From: Clostridium sp. AWRP
GTDB taxonomy: Bacteria; Bacillota; Clostridia; Clostridiales; Clostridiaceae
Reading direction: 5' to 3'
DNA: 64,000 nucleotides
NCBI RefSeq assembly: GCF_004006395.2
Contig: NZ_CP029758.2
Span: 3,410,001-3,474,000 of the forward strand
Below, one piece after another: positions 32,678-41,207 of this stretch. The notes below the pieces were generated by a model. The model saw only the letters and a list, made by a program, of their open reading frames with translations, was not told the DNA's origin and made no database searches. The number at the start of each line of letters is the position of its first letter. Position 1 is the first letter of the stretch. The position numbers and the translations under genes are program-made.

Positions 32678-33240
32678 ATGAATAATGTTATACAAGAAAT
32701 ATTAATAGATATTATAAAAGCATTTCTCCTTTTAAGTATTTTTGAACCATTACATAATAAAAAAAAATTTATAATTCATAACAAAATTAAAACAGAACTA
32801 TTTTGCATATTGTTTGTCTTTATAACTTATTTAAGTACATTTTACATTTCAAAGATTTATCATACACTTTTTCTTTTAATTTTTTATATTTTATTACTTG
32901 CTTATATTACAAAAATAAAGATTTTTGATTCTACGGTTATAGTTTGCTTATTTGCTACAATAACTTTAACTACGGAAACTTTTATTGAAATTATTGAAAT
33001 GATTATATTTAATGCAAATTTAAATCAAATTTTTTTTAAATAACACATATTCATTGATTGCTACAGTAATTTTTATTTTACTTCAAATATTTATTGTAAC
33101 AATGATTTTTAAGTTTAATTCATACTTTATTAAACTTAGATTGTTTGAAAAAGAAGGCGCTATTTTTGCTAACTTAATATTTGAACTAGGTGCGTTTACT
33201 TTATTTGTATTTTGTATCAACTATGGTATATTAAGTATAA
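32678..33240 (+). pseudogene. AgrC-type receptor kinase remnant, membrane half only
   Basis: Begins NNVIQEILIDIIKAFLLLSI with about six hydrophobic segments in the first ~185 codons, the layout of the AgrC sensor domain, and lies 51 bp after agrD. The frame shifts in the T8 run at 33030-33037 (NANLNQIFF then LNNTYSLIATVIFILLQIFI). It is cut at 33240 by the IS3 end, so the histidine-kinase domain is lost. The identification rests on topology and its position after agrD. Confidence 0.65.
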
Positions 33241-33343
33241 TGAACTTTTCTCGAAAAAGTGGTCACTCGAGAGTTAAGTATTCTCCTAATATTGCATATT
33301 TACTATCCTATCTAATTTAACAAAATTTTCTATATAAAATTAA

Positions 33344-34072
33344 TTATGATATCATTAAAATTCTAAATTCTTTTCTAAATTGAGATGGTACATTATAACC
33401 AATTACCTGATTCCTTCTCTGGTTGTTATAATATATTTCTATGTACCAGAATATATCTCGCCTTGCCTCTTCGCGTGTCCTATATTCCTTCTGGTAAAGC
33501 AATTCACATTTTATAGTACTGAAAAATGTTTCAGCACATGCATTATCATAACAGTTACCCTTTCGGCTCATACTGCATATTATTTTGTTCGATTTCAAAA
33601 ATTCCTGATATTCACTGCTACAGTACTGTATTCCTCTATCTGAGTGATGTATTAATCCTTGACTCAGGTCTGTACCTTCTTATAGCATTTTTAAGTGCAG
33701 TTATACACAATGATGTCTTATGTTATCAGCTGCCCAAACAGAATTTGGACTCTCAACTTTGAAATTTTGATTCAAGATATTTTCTGCTACTGGAAGTTTA
33801 TGATCAGAGTATGTAGTTGCTTTATATTTTCTTTTCCTTGTGAAATAAAGCTTATTTTCTTTTTGTATCCTGTAAAGTCTCTGTCTGCTGCAATGTGGAA
33901 ACTCTTCTCTTACATCATAGAGAAGTTTATCAAGTCCGCAAATTCCATGATTTTTAAAATAACTGGCCTGTGCCATCTTAAGTATTTTTTCATTTTCAGC
34001 TTTTATTTTGCTTTTTGATGGCTTATTACATAAATAATATCCACTGCGTGATACCTTGAATAACTGGCACAT
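33344..34072 (-). pseudogene. IS3-family orfB transposase, frameshifted with internal deletion
   Basis: The N-terminal half (CQLFKVSRSGYYLCNKPSKS to NSVWAADNI) and the C-terminal half (GLIHHSDRGIQYCSSEYQEF to ACAETFFSTIKCELLY) of a DDE integrase-like transposase lie in different frames. The region between the first and second catalytic aspartates is shortened by roughly 35 codons around 33680-33720. The second D (HHSDRG) and the E (AETFFSTIK) remain. It is not functional. Confidence 0.85.
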
Positions 34073-34119
34073 CTTTGCAACCGAATGAACGTCACGTTGG
34101 CTTTTTATAAAGCTATAAA

Positions 34120-34410
34120 TTACCTTCGGCTGTCCTTGGCAAAGATGGCTGCAGCTTTTTTTAATATATCAACTGATTCCTCCAGATCATCTATCCTTTT
34201 CTGTTTTTCTCTAAGTTGTCGTTCAAGTTCGTCTATCCTGGGCTTTTCTGGATCTTCTCTTCTTTTTCTATTATTTATCCAGTTTCTTAAAGTCTGATTA
34301 TTTATTCCTAAATCCTTTGATACACTGATTATAGACCTTCCTTCTTCTAATACAAGTCTTACAGCATCAGTTCTAAATTCTGCATTATGCCTTCTACCAT
34401 TACATGACAT
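34120..34410 (-). CDS. IS3-family orfA
   Basis: 96 aa. The HTH_Tnp_1 domain (RHNAEFRTDAVRLVLEEGRS, then ISVSKDLGINNQTLRNWI) is followed by a leucine-zipper-like coiled coil (LERQLREKQKRIDDLEESVD). It normally binds the IS ends and forms the OrfAB fusion by -1 frameshifting. Here it is intact, but its partner orfB is broken, so it could act at most as a repressor. Confidence 0.88.
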   Translation of the reverse strand: MSCNGRRHNAEFRTDAVRLVLEEGRSIISVSKDLGINNQTLRNWINNRKRREDPEKPRIDELERQLREKQKRIDDLEESVDILKKAAAIFAKDSRR

Positions 34411-34476
34411 TTCTTATCTCCTCCATATGATTATTATATCTAACTCATATGTGTTCATCAATTCGAGTACAGGTCA

Positions 34477-34994
34477 GACATTGACTATAAGTTAAAAGGA
34501 ATTCATATTAGAAGAACTGTGGCAACTACTACAATTTTTGATGATAACAATAAAAGAAGTAAACAAACTATAATCCAAGAACCTAAAAGCAAAAACTCTA
34601 AAAGAACAATTCCACTCCCAGCATCATTAGTAGAAATAATCAAAGCTTCAATTAAAATTAAAAAATCAGAAAAACTAAAAACTGGTGTAGCTACTGCAAA
34701 GACAACTTAGACTACATATTTCTAAGTGAACAAGGTAACTTAATTAATGCTGGAAATTTGGACAAGACATGGGCAAAATTTTTAAGATTCTTAAATATTC
34801 CTCACAAAAAATTTCATGCTTTAAGGCATACATATGCTACTAAGCAATTTGAAAACAATATACCTTTAAAAACTATTTCTATGCTCTTAGGTCACAGCAG
34901 TATTGAAATAACTTCCAATATTTATACTCATGTTTTAAAAAGAGAAAAAGAGAAATCAGCAGACATTTTAGCTGATATTAAAACTATGGTGTAA
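34477..34994 (+). pseudogene. Tyrosine integrase, C-terminal part only, frameshifted
   Basis: Starts exactly at the IS3 boundary with DIDYKLKGIHIRRTVATTTI. It runs to KSKNSKRTIPLPASLVEIIK, shifts frame near 34680, then continues CKDNLDYIFLSEQGNLINAG with the catalytic box ALRHTYATKQFENN, LLGHSSIEITSNIYTHV and a C-terminal tail. The catalytic R-H-x-x-R, H and Y residues are present, but the N-terminal arm-binding and core-binding parts are gone. Its stop lies 86 bp from the 3' end of tRNA-Glu, the probable attachment site of the element it once served. Confidence 0.88.
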
Positions 34995-35038
34995 AAATGG
35001 TGTAAAATTTTAAAAAAGCACACCTTAAATAAAAAAAT

Positions 35039-35073
35039 AAGAATGGCTTAACCATTGTAGTTAAGCCATTCTT
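35039..35073. terminator. Bidirectional terminator between integrase remnant and tRNA
   Basis: AAGAATGGCTTAAC and GTTAAGCCATTCTTT form a 14-bp stem with a 7-nt loop. It ends the leftward tRNA-Glu transcript and the rightward integrase transcript. Confidence 0.88.
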
Positions 35074-35080
35074 TCAACTT

Positions 35081-35155
35081 TGGTAGTCCCTAGGAGAATC
35101 GAACTCCTGATTTCACCGTGAGAGGGTGACGTCTTAACCGCTTGACCAAGGGACC
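35081..35155 (-). tRNA. tRNA-Glu (anticodon CTC)
   Basis: Read on the minus strand, it is a complete cloverleaf. The acceptor is GGTCCCT/AGGGACT with encoded CCA, the anticodon stem is TCACC/GGTGA with loop CTCTCAC, and the T-loop is GTTCGATTC. The anticodon CTC reads GAG. A tyrosine-integrase remnant ends 86 bp from its 3' end, so this gene's 3' part was probably an attachment site. Confidence 0.95.
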
Positions 35156-35212
35156 ATATTTAATTTTCGCAACCAACATTTAATATTATATATTCTGCTG
35201 AACAATTAGTCA

Positions 35213-35242
35213 ACACTTTTTTCATTTTTTATTCAATATTTT
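35213..35242. repeat. Left copy of 30-bp direct repeat flanking the IS (target duplication)
   Basis: The 30 bp beginning ACACTTTTTTCATTTTTTAT and ending CAATATTTT are repeated exactly at 36892-36921, on either side of the transposase unit. Long duplications of 24-30 bp are known for IS1202-type elements. Confidence 0.8.
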
Positions 35243-36891
35243 ATGATTGAATTGTGATAATGTCTTAGTATACCGCATTTGATTATGTCCCAAATAAATA
35301 AGTTTATAGTATAATAAAACCTCATGACTAAGAAGTGAGGTGGACAAAATCAGAAAGGTAGTTTTAACAATGAATGAGAATGCAAAATATAACATAATCA
35401 AGAAATTAGTAGAGAGCAATGGTAACAAGCAAAGAGCTGCTGTACAGATTAACTGTACTGTTAGGCACATTAACAGAATGATTAAAGGGTATAAAGAGCA
35501 GGGAAAAGCCTTTTTTATACATGGAAATCGTGGTAAAAAACCTGTCCATGCTTTAGATAATTCTACAAAACAGACTATTGTTGACTTATATCGAACAAAA
35601 TATGAAGGCACCAATTTAACTCATTTTTCAGAACTCTTAAAAGAATTTGAAGGAATCAAAGTTTCATCAAACACTATACGTTCCATCCTTTTGCAGGAAT
35701 TCATCCTGTCTCCTAAGGCAAAACGTTCTTCTAAGAAGGCTCTATACACTAAACTTAAAGATATGCAAAAATCTACAAAGTCAAAAAAGCAGGCTAGTGT
35801 TATTCAAAGTTCTATTCTTGCTATCGAAGATGCTCATCCTAGGCGTCCGAGATGTGCCTACTTTGGAGAAATGCTTCAGATGGATGCTTCTCTTCATCCT
35901 TGGTTTGGTGGAGAAAAAAGTCAGCTTCATATAGCTGTAGATGATGCCACAGGTGCTATTGTAGGTGCTTATTTCGATGTTCAAGAAACGCTAAATGGAT
36001 ATTACCATGTACTTGAGCAAATATTGAAAACCTATGGTATTCCTTATATGTTTTACACCGATAGGCGTACAGTTTTTGAGTATAAACAAAAGAAATCCCC
36101 TTCTATCGAAGAGGACACTTTTACCCAATTCGGTTATGCCTGCAAGCAGTTAGGAATTGAGATTAAAACCAGCAGCATTCCACAAGCCAAGGGGCGTGTG
36201 GAACGAATGTTTCAAACACTGCAATCACGACTTCCTATCGAATTGCGTTTAGCTGGTATAAGCACGATTGAGCAGGCAAATGAATTTTTAAATTCCTACA
36301 TAAAAAAATTCAATGCTCGATTTGCTTTACCTGTTGATAATATCAAATCTGTATTCGAAACGCAACCTGATATTGAGAAAATCAATTTAATTCTTGGTGT
36401 ACTTGCTAGTAGGAAAGTAGACAATGGGAGTTGTGTAAAATACAATAAAGGATATTATCTTCCAGTAGATGCTAATGGTCACCCAGTATATTACCATAAA
36501 GGTACCTGCGGTATAGTAATAAAGGCATTTAACAATGATCTATATTTTTGTGCAAACGAAAAAGTTTATGCACTTGAATTGCTTCCGGATCATGTTCCTT
36601 CATCAAAAAATTTTGATCTTGCGAAGACCTCAAAAACTCCAAAGAAACACTATATACCGCCGATGAGTCACCCATGGAAGCAGGCTTCATTTGAACATTA
36701 TTGCAATAAGCAGGCTCATAGACAAAAAGAAAACATAGCTTAAAGAACTAAAAAGCCCTTTTACTTAAAAAACTTTAAGTTGATGGATGTGTTTGCTATA
36801 CCTAAAAATAATGTTATAAGCGTAACAAAGCACCAGCTATTGCTGGTGCTAATAATTAAAACTTTTTGGGACATTTTCAAAATTAGTTGAC
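35243..36891 (+). mobile_element. ISNCY/IS1202-like insertion sequence
   Basis: About 1.65 kb between exact 30-bp direct repeats. The ends carry an imperfect inverted repeat (left ATTGTGATAATGTC, right end read inward ATTTTGAAAATGTC). It contains one intact transposase gene and a terminator AGCACCAGC/GCTGGTGCT at 36829-36850. Exact duplications and an open transposase suggest recent insertion. Confidence 0.82.
35340..36743 (+). CDS. ISNCY-family (IS1202-like) transposase
   Basis: 467 aa. The N-terminal HTH is KLVESNGNKQRAAVQINCTV, then RHINRMIKGY. It is followed by an rve/DDE catalytic core with MDASLHPWFG, YTDRRTVFE and IPQAKGRVERMFQTLQ, where the three acidic residues can be placed. The C-terminal beta-barrel-like tail has KGYYLPVDANGHPVYYHKGT. 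The reading frame is uninterrupted. GTG or ATG starts are possible at the N-terminus (a second start is MNENAKYN). It lies between 30-bp direct repeats just downstream of tRNA-Glu. Confidence 0.88.
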   Translation: MDKIRKVVLTMNENAKYNIIKKLVESNGNKQRAAVQINCTVRHINRMIKGYKEQGKAFFIHGNRGKKPVHALDNSTKQTIVDLYRTKYEGTNLTHFSELLKEFEGIKVSSNTIRSILLQEFILSPKAKRSSKKALYTKLKDMQKSTKSKKQASVIQSSILAIEDAHPRRPRCAYFGEMLQMDASLHPWFGGEKSQLHIAVDDATGAIVGAYFDVQETLNGYYHVLEQILKTYGIPYMFYTDRRTVFEYKQKKSPSIEEDTFTQFGYACKQLGIEIKTSSIPQAKGRVERMFQTLQSRLPIELRLAGISTIEQANEFLNSYIKKFNARFALPVDNIKSVFETQPDIEKINLILGVLASRKVDNGSCVKYNKGYYLPVDANGHPVYYHKGTCGIVIKAFNNDLYFCANEKVYALELLPDHVPSSKNFDLAKTSKTPKKHYIPPMSHPWKQASFEHYCNKQAHRQKENIA

Positions 36892-36921
36892 ACACTTTTT
36901 TCATTTTTTATTCAATATTTT
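36892..36921. repeat. Right copy of 30-bp direct repeat flanking the IS
   Basis: Identical to 35213-35242. Removing the IS and one repeat restores a continuous spacer between tRNA-Glu and the znuC promoter region. Confidence 0.8.
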
Positions 36922-36962
36922 TTCTAAAAGCTTTACTGTAGATAGCCTTCATTTGAAATGCA

Positions 36963-37021
36963 CAACTAAAAACATTAAAAATTAATTAATGTTTTTAGTT
37001 GCAACTAGTTCGCAACTAGTT
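36963..37021. promoter_or_regulatory. Inverted repeat and tandem AACTAGTT sites upstream of znuC
   Basis: CAACTAAAAACATTAA and TTAATGTTTTTAGTTG (36963-37001) form a 16-bp inverted repeat, directly followed by two copies of GCAACTAGTT 11 bp apart (AACTAGTT at 37003-37010 and 37014-37021). AACTAGTT is close to the core of the zinc-regulator AdcR motif TTAACYRGTTAA. The tandem sites about 80 bp before the znuC start are a plausible zinc operator. Confidence 0.5.
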
Positions 37022-37095
37022 ATATAATAGTATATGTTGGTCTTATATGTACTGCACCTATCGTGTACATCTTATATAAATGGAGGAAATTATTA

Positions 37096-37758
37096 ATGAT
37101 AGAAATTAAAGATCTGACATTTTCCTACACAGGTAAATGTCCTTATTTAATAAATAAAATAAACTTAACTATTGAAGACGGAAACTATGTTTCAATTTTA
37201 GGTGAAAACGGCAGCGCTAAAACCACCCTTGTAAAATTGATTTTAGGACTGTTAAGTCCTTTAAGCGGCAGTATACACATAGCAGCTGAAAGAATTGGAT
37301 ATGTACCTCAAATAGTAGATAATTTTAATTCTGAATTTCCAATTACAGTTTCAGAGCTAATGAGATGTCATAGTAAAGTTTTAAAAATTAAAAATAAAAA
37401 ATCTGCAAATATATGTCTTGGTTCTGTTGGAATGAGTGATTTTAAAAATAAACTGATAGGAAATCTTTCTGGAGGCCAGCGTCAAAAAATATTCATAGCA
37501 AGAGCTCTCATTGGCTACCCTAAACTCCTAATATTTGATGAACCTTCTACTGGAATAGACGTTCCAAGTCAAAAAGAAATATACAGTATAATAAAACACT
37601 TAAATAGACACCAATCCATAACGGTATTAGCTGTAGAACACAACTTAAAAGCTGCTCTAGAAAATTCCACTCACATTTGTACCATGAAGGGTGGCAATTT
37701 AAAAATGTATACTGTTGAAGAATATAAACAAGTACATAATCTATCTGATTTTAATTAA
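37096..37758 (+). CDS. znuC: Zinc/manganese-type ABC transporter ATPase
   Basis: 220 aa from ATG at 37096 (GGAGGAAATTATTA upstream); a longer frame to 37063 has no site. It has Walker A GENGSAKTT, signature LSGGQRQKIFIARAL, Walker B KLLIFDEPSTGID and H-loop AVEHN. The glycine before the Walker A lysine is alanine, a change seen in other Firmicute zinc ATPases. It energises the permease encoded 19 bp downstream. No substrate-binding protein is in the window. Confidence 0.88.
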   Translation: MIEIKDLTFSYTGKCPYLINKINLTIEDGNYVSILGENGSAKTTLVKLILGLLSPLSGSIHIAAERIGYVPQIVDNFNSEFPITVSELMRCHSKVLKIKNKKSANICLGSVGMSDFKNKLIGNLSGGQRQKIFIARALIGYPKLLIFDEPSTGIDVPSQKEIYSIIKHLNRHQSITVLAVEHNLKAALENSTHICTMKGGNLKMYTVEEYKQVHNLSDFN

Positions 37759-37777
37759 ATTTTACTGGAGGAAAATC

Positions 37778-38572
37778 ATGTTACAATACGGTTTTATGCA
37801 AAATGCAATTATTGCAGGTATATTTATATCTATACTTTGTCCTGCTGTAGGCATATTTTTAGTCTTAAAAAGATATTCTATGATTGGAGATACCCTATCT
37901 CATTCATCCCTTGCCGGAGTTGCAATAGGTTTAGTTTTTGGATTCAATCCAATACTAACTGCTTTTATATTTACTTCCATTGCAGGACTCGTAATAGAGT
38001 TTTTACGAGATTATTATAAGAAATACGCTGAATTAATACTTGTTATAGTCCTTACATTATCCGTTGGTATTGCCATTGTACTTATAAGTACTGGAAAAGC
38101 CAATGCAGATGTAAACTCCTTTCTTTTTGGAAGTATACTTACTGTATCTGAAAATGACATTTACACAGTAGTTATATTGAGCATAATTTCTGTTATAACT
38201 TTAACTCTTTTACATAACGAATTATTGTATATAACTTTTGATGAAAACGGAGCAAAAGTGTGCAAAATAAAAGTAAAGCTTATAAATTACATATTTGCCC
38301 TTTTAGTAGGTGCTACAATCTCTGTTTCTATACGAATTCTTGGCATTCTTGTAATTTCATCCATGATAGCTATGCCCGTAGCTGCAGCCCTTCAACTTCA
38401 CAAAGGATTTAAAATTACATTTTTATTTTCAATAATATTTGGATTTCTAGATATTATGATTGGATTATTCTTGTCCTATTATATAAACAGTGCCCCTGGT
38501 GGTACTATAGCAATTACTTCAGTTGTATTGCTTTTAGTGGTTATTATAGGTAAAAAGTTATTCAATAAATAG
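37778..38572 (+). CDS. znuB: Zinc/manganese-type ABC transporter permease
   Basis: 264 aa from ATG at 37778 with GGAGGAAAATC upstream. Eight to nine membrane helices of the ABC-3 family include the conserved cytoplasmic GDTLSHSSLAGVAIG motif near residue 42. The transported ion cannot be read from sequence. Zinc is favoured by similarity of layout and the AACTAGTT sites upstream. A terminator at 38653 ends the two-gene operon. Confidence 0.88.
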   Translation: MLQYGFMQNAIIAGIFISILCPAVGIFLVLKRYSMIGDTLSHSSLAGVAIGLVFGFNPILTAFIFTSIAGLVIEFLRDYYKKYAELILVIVLTLSVGIAIVLISTGKANADVNSFLFGSILTVSENDIYTVVILSIISVITLTLLHNELLYITFDENGAKVCKIKVKLINYIFALLVGATISVSIRILGILVISSMIAMPVAAALQLHKGFKITFLFSIIFGFLDIMIGLFLSYYINSAPGGTIAITSVVLLLVVIIGKKLFNK

Positions 38573-38652
38573 CTTTCAAATTAATAACTAGTAATTAAAA
38601 ATGAATAGTGAATATTATTTTTCTCCACTATGTTATCAAAAATCTTAAATTT

Positions 38653-38691
38653 AAAGAGTGCTATTGAAGCTTTGATTCAACAGCACTCTTT
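38653..38691 (+). terminator. Intrinsic terminator of the znuCB operon
   Basis: AAAGAGTGCTATTGAA and TTCAACAGCACTCTTT arms with one mismatch and a short loop, then TAGCACTTTATTTT. The rest of 38573-38892 is AT-rich filler with no gene. Confidence 0.85.
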
Positions 38692-38892
38692 AGCACTTTA
38701 TTTTAGATTTTCTATAGTGTTAACGGAAGAAAATCATCCATAACTATTAATTCTTAACTTTTAATTTTAAATTACTAAAAATCAACTTATACATAAAATG
38801 TAATGACAAAATTGAAATCAGGTTTTTAAATTGATGAATTTTTTCATTATATAATTTAGTAAAATCACATATCAAGCCAAAAACTTTATAGA

Positions 38893-39408
38893 TTAATTTT
38901 CTATTCCTTTTCTTGCTGGAACACCTTCAGTATAATAATGTTTTATTTCCTTCATTTCTGTAACTAAATCTGCTCTTTCTATTATTCTCTTATCTGCATA
39001 TCTTCCAGTTAGTATTATTTCAGTTTTTTCCTGCTTTTTATCTAAAATTTTCAAAACTTCATCTACTGTAAATAGCTCATAAAATATAGCTATATTTATT
39101 TCGTCCAATACTACTACATCATAGTCTCCCTTTGTAACTATTTCTTCAACTTTTTTAAGTCCAGTTTTAGCTACTTCTACATCAGCTTTACTTGGTTTAC
39201 CGCATATAAAACAATTTCTTCCAAACTGTTCTAATGTAAAATTAGGTAAATATTCTTTTGCCTTTAACTCGCTGTATTCCATGCCTTTAACAAACTGTCC
39301 AAAGAATACTTTTTTACCAGCACATACAGCTCTAAGAGATAATCCCAGTGCAGCTGTAGTCTTACCTTTGCCGTTTCCAGTATAAACTTGAATATACCCT
39401 TTATCCAT
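38893..39408 (-). CDS. cobO: Cob(I)yrinic acid a,c-diamide adenosyltransferase
   Basis: 171 aa of the CobA/CobO/BtuR fold. The P-loop is TGNGKGKTTAALGLSLRA at residues 9-26, with KVFFGQFVKG and the Walker B region YDVVVLDEINIA. It transfers the 5'-deoxyadenosyl group from ATP to cob(I)alamin precursors, after amidation by CbiA. It is the last gene of the cobalamin run but is separated from pduX by 140 bp with its own promoter (39478-39506), so it can be made apart from riboswitch control. Confidence 0.95.
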   Translation of the reverse strand: MDKGYIQVYTGNGKGKTTAALGLSLRAVCAGKKVFFGQFVKGMEYSELKAKEYLPNFTLEQFGRNCFICGKPSKADVEVAKTGLKKVEEIVTKGDYDVVVLDEINIAIFYELFTVDEVLKILDKKQEKTEIILTGRYADKRIIERADLVTEMKEIKHYYTEGVPARKGIEN

Positions 39409-39477
39409 AACAAGATAACCCTCTTCCTTATAATAAGTTATTTTCTTTCAAATGCCTAAATTCTTTCTCTTACTTTA

Positions 39478-39506
39478 AGTTTATTATTATGCATATATTA
39501 TGTCAA
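39478..39506 (-). promoter_or_regulatory. Promoter for cobO, matching the operon promoter
   Basis: Read leftward: TTGACA, 17-bp spacer, TAAACT. The same two hexamers and spacing occur at 59006-59034 ahead of the cobalamin riboswitch. There is no riboswitch between this promoter and cobO. Confidence 0.6.
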
Positions 39507-39548
39507 TAATTATTGTAAAAAGAATTTTTACCATCATATAAAATTATA

Positions 39549-40406
39549 CTAAATACACTCCACTGGCAGTGAAATTTCACTTAAAGCCTTTACTCCGTAT
39601 AGTCTTATATTTTTTAAATTTAATCCTTTTAATAACTTTTCTTCAAATTTAAACTTTTCTGCATCATCATATATTATTCCTAAAACATTTCCACTATGTG
39701 CTCCTATTATTCCAAGACCTGAAGTTTTTTCTTTTATATCCATCACCAAGTTTAAAAAATCATAATAAAGCCTTTTCTGATTTTTCACTATACTTTCAGT
39801 TGATACATAGGCTAGCTTATGTAAATCTTTTTCTTTCACTCCTTCTTTAAGTATCGGAAGTAAGTCTTTAACATCACATAAATTAGGTAAATTTTTATTG
39901 TTAAATTCAACGGTATCTACTGTTTTATCTCCTTCAAAAGCAAGTATATTATAAGATAAATAATCTCCTATGGTAACTTTATAATTACCACTTTTATAAT
40001 CAAATAAAGTCATCTTACTAAATACTATACTATCTGTAGGTTCGATATCTATACAGTTTTTCACAAGTTCTGCCTCATTGAATTTTTTATTAAACATATT
40101 AATAAGACAATAATAAACTCCACAAAGATCTGCCGTACTACTGGCAAGCCCCTTTCCATATGGAATCTCGGAGTTTATTTCTATATCTATACTATCAAAA
40201 TACTTTTCATATCCCCAGGATTTAAGAATATTGTACAAAAAACTAGAAGACTTTTTTAGGTACCTTTTCCTTATGGGATTATTACATTCTATAAGCTTGA
40301 CTTTAGTATAAATATTTACGGGACAAGACAATAAAAGATCTCTATTTTCTATTTTTCCCTGAAGTATCTCTCCAAAACTTCCAGGATAAATTGTTGAAGT
40401 CTCCAT
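39549..40406 (-). CDS. pduX: L-threonine kinase (GHMP family)
   Basis: 285 aa from ATG at 40406. The GHMP motif is PYGKGLASSTADLCG near residue 88. The N-terminal YPGSFGEILQG and the C-terminal GIIGAHSGNVLGI are typical. PduX makes L-threonine-3-phosphate, the substrate of the CobD decarboxylase encoded in the same operon, which yields the (R)-1-amino-2-propanol phosphate linker of cobalamin. The start is 12 bp after the cbiJ stop. Other GHMP kinases are less likely given the context. Confidence 0.88.
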   Translation of the reverse strand: METSTIYPGSFGEILQGKIENRDLLLSCPVNIYTKVKLIECNNPIRKRYLKKSSSFLYNILKSWGYEKYFDSIDIEINSEIPYGKGLASSTADLCGVYYCLINMFNKKFNEAELVKNCIDIEPTDSIVFSKMTLFDYKSGNYKVTIGDYLSYNILAFEGDKTVDTVEFNNKNLPNLCDVKDLLPILKEGVKEKDLHKLAYVSTESIVKNQKRLYYDFLNLVMDIKEKTSGLGIIGAHSGNVLGIIYDDAEKFKFEEKLLKGLNLKNIRLYGVKALSEISLPVECI

Positions 40407-40418
40407 AAAATACACCCT

Positions 40419-41195
40419 TTACAAATTTTTTATTGTCTTTATATATTTCACAAGTTCATTTACATTGTAAAAAACATTAATATTATTATAATTCATTTTT
40501 TTTCTTCCAATTATAAAAGCATATATTCCACAATCTAGACAAGCCCTTATTTTTTCATAAGTTCCGCCTTCTCTTCCGCTGTCTTTAAGCAGCATGGCTT
40601 CAGCTTCATAGTCTTTTATAAAGGCACAATTTAATTCATAGCTAACAGGTCCCTTTATTGCAATTATATCCCCTAGGTCTATTTTTCTGTCATTACATTC
40701 ATTTATAACTTTAACAGAAGGTAAAACTCTATAAATTATTCTATTTTTGAGGTTTAAGCCCAACACCTTGTCTAAACTCTTACTACCTGTAGTATTTAAT
40801 ATAGTTCCCTTTATCTCTTTAAGCTTCAATTTAAGCTCATTATAATCCTCTACTTCTACAACTTTAGCCTCATTTTTAAATTCTTCTATACAAGAAGGTC
40901 TTTCATATCTTATATACTGTATATTTAACTCATTACATGCCTTAATTACATTTTTAGTAACTTCTACTGCATAAGGATGTGAGGCATCCACTAGTACTTT
41001 TACATCTTTTCCCCTTAATTCACTTATAAGCTCATGGAGAGCGAGTGGTTTGTTGTTCATATAAGCATATTTATATTCTTTAAGAAGCTCTCCACCATAT
41101 TCCGTAGCTGTAGACACAAATATATCAGAAGTAAATTCATTTAGCAAAGAAAGTATTTTTCTACCTTCAGAAGTTCCAAGAATTAATCCTATCAT
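40419..41195 (-). CDS. cbiJ: Cobalt-precorrin-6A reductase
   Basis: 258 aa with the CbiJ/CobK start IGLILGTSEGRKILSLLNE, VLVDASHPYAVEVTKNV and C-terminal LLKDSGREGGTYEKIRACLD. It reduces cobalt-precorrin-6A to 6B using NAD(P)H in the corrin pathway. GGAGATTTTCAT precedes the ATG. It lies between cbiK and pduX with 12-bp gaps. Confidence 0.93.
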   Translation of the reverse strand: MIGLILGTSEGRKILSLLNEFTSDIFVSTATEYGGELLKEYKYAYMNNKPLALHELISELRGKDVKVLVDASHPYAVEVTKNVIKACNELNIQYIRYERPSCIEEFKNEAKVVEVEDYNELKLKLKEIKGTILNTTGSKSLDKVLGLNLKNRIIYRVLPSVKVINECNDRKIDLGDIIAIKGPVSYELNCAFIKDYEAEAMLLKDSGREGGTYEKIRACLDCGIYAFIIGRKKMNYNNINVFYNVNELVKYIKTIKNL

Positions 41196-41207
41196 ATGAA
41201 AATCTCC

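Larger units (their letters stand above)
33241..34476 (-). mobile_element. IS3-family (IS150-like) insertion sequence, decayed
   Basis: 1236 bp, the normal size for IS3 elements. Its ends are imperfect inverted repeats: TGAACTTTTCTCGAAAAAGTG at the left, and TGACCTGTACTCGAATTGATG reading inward from the right (14 of 21 match). orfA is intact and orfB is broken. No target duplication is seen (TATAA left, GACAT right). The flanks are halves of two unrelated genes, agrC and an integrase, so the element marks a deletion or recombination joint. Confidence 0.85.

Noticed and set aside
35222..35614. 130-aa leftward frame
   Set aside because: Antisense to the intact IS transposase and spanning the target duplication; no ribosome site.
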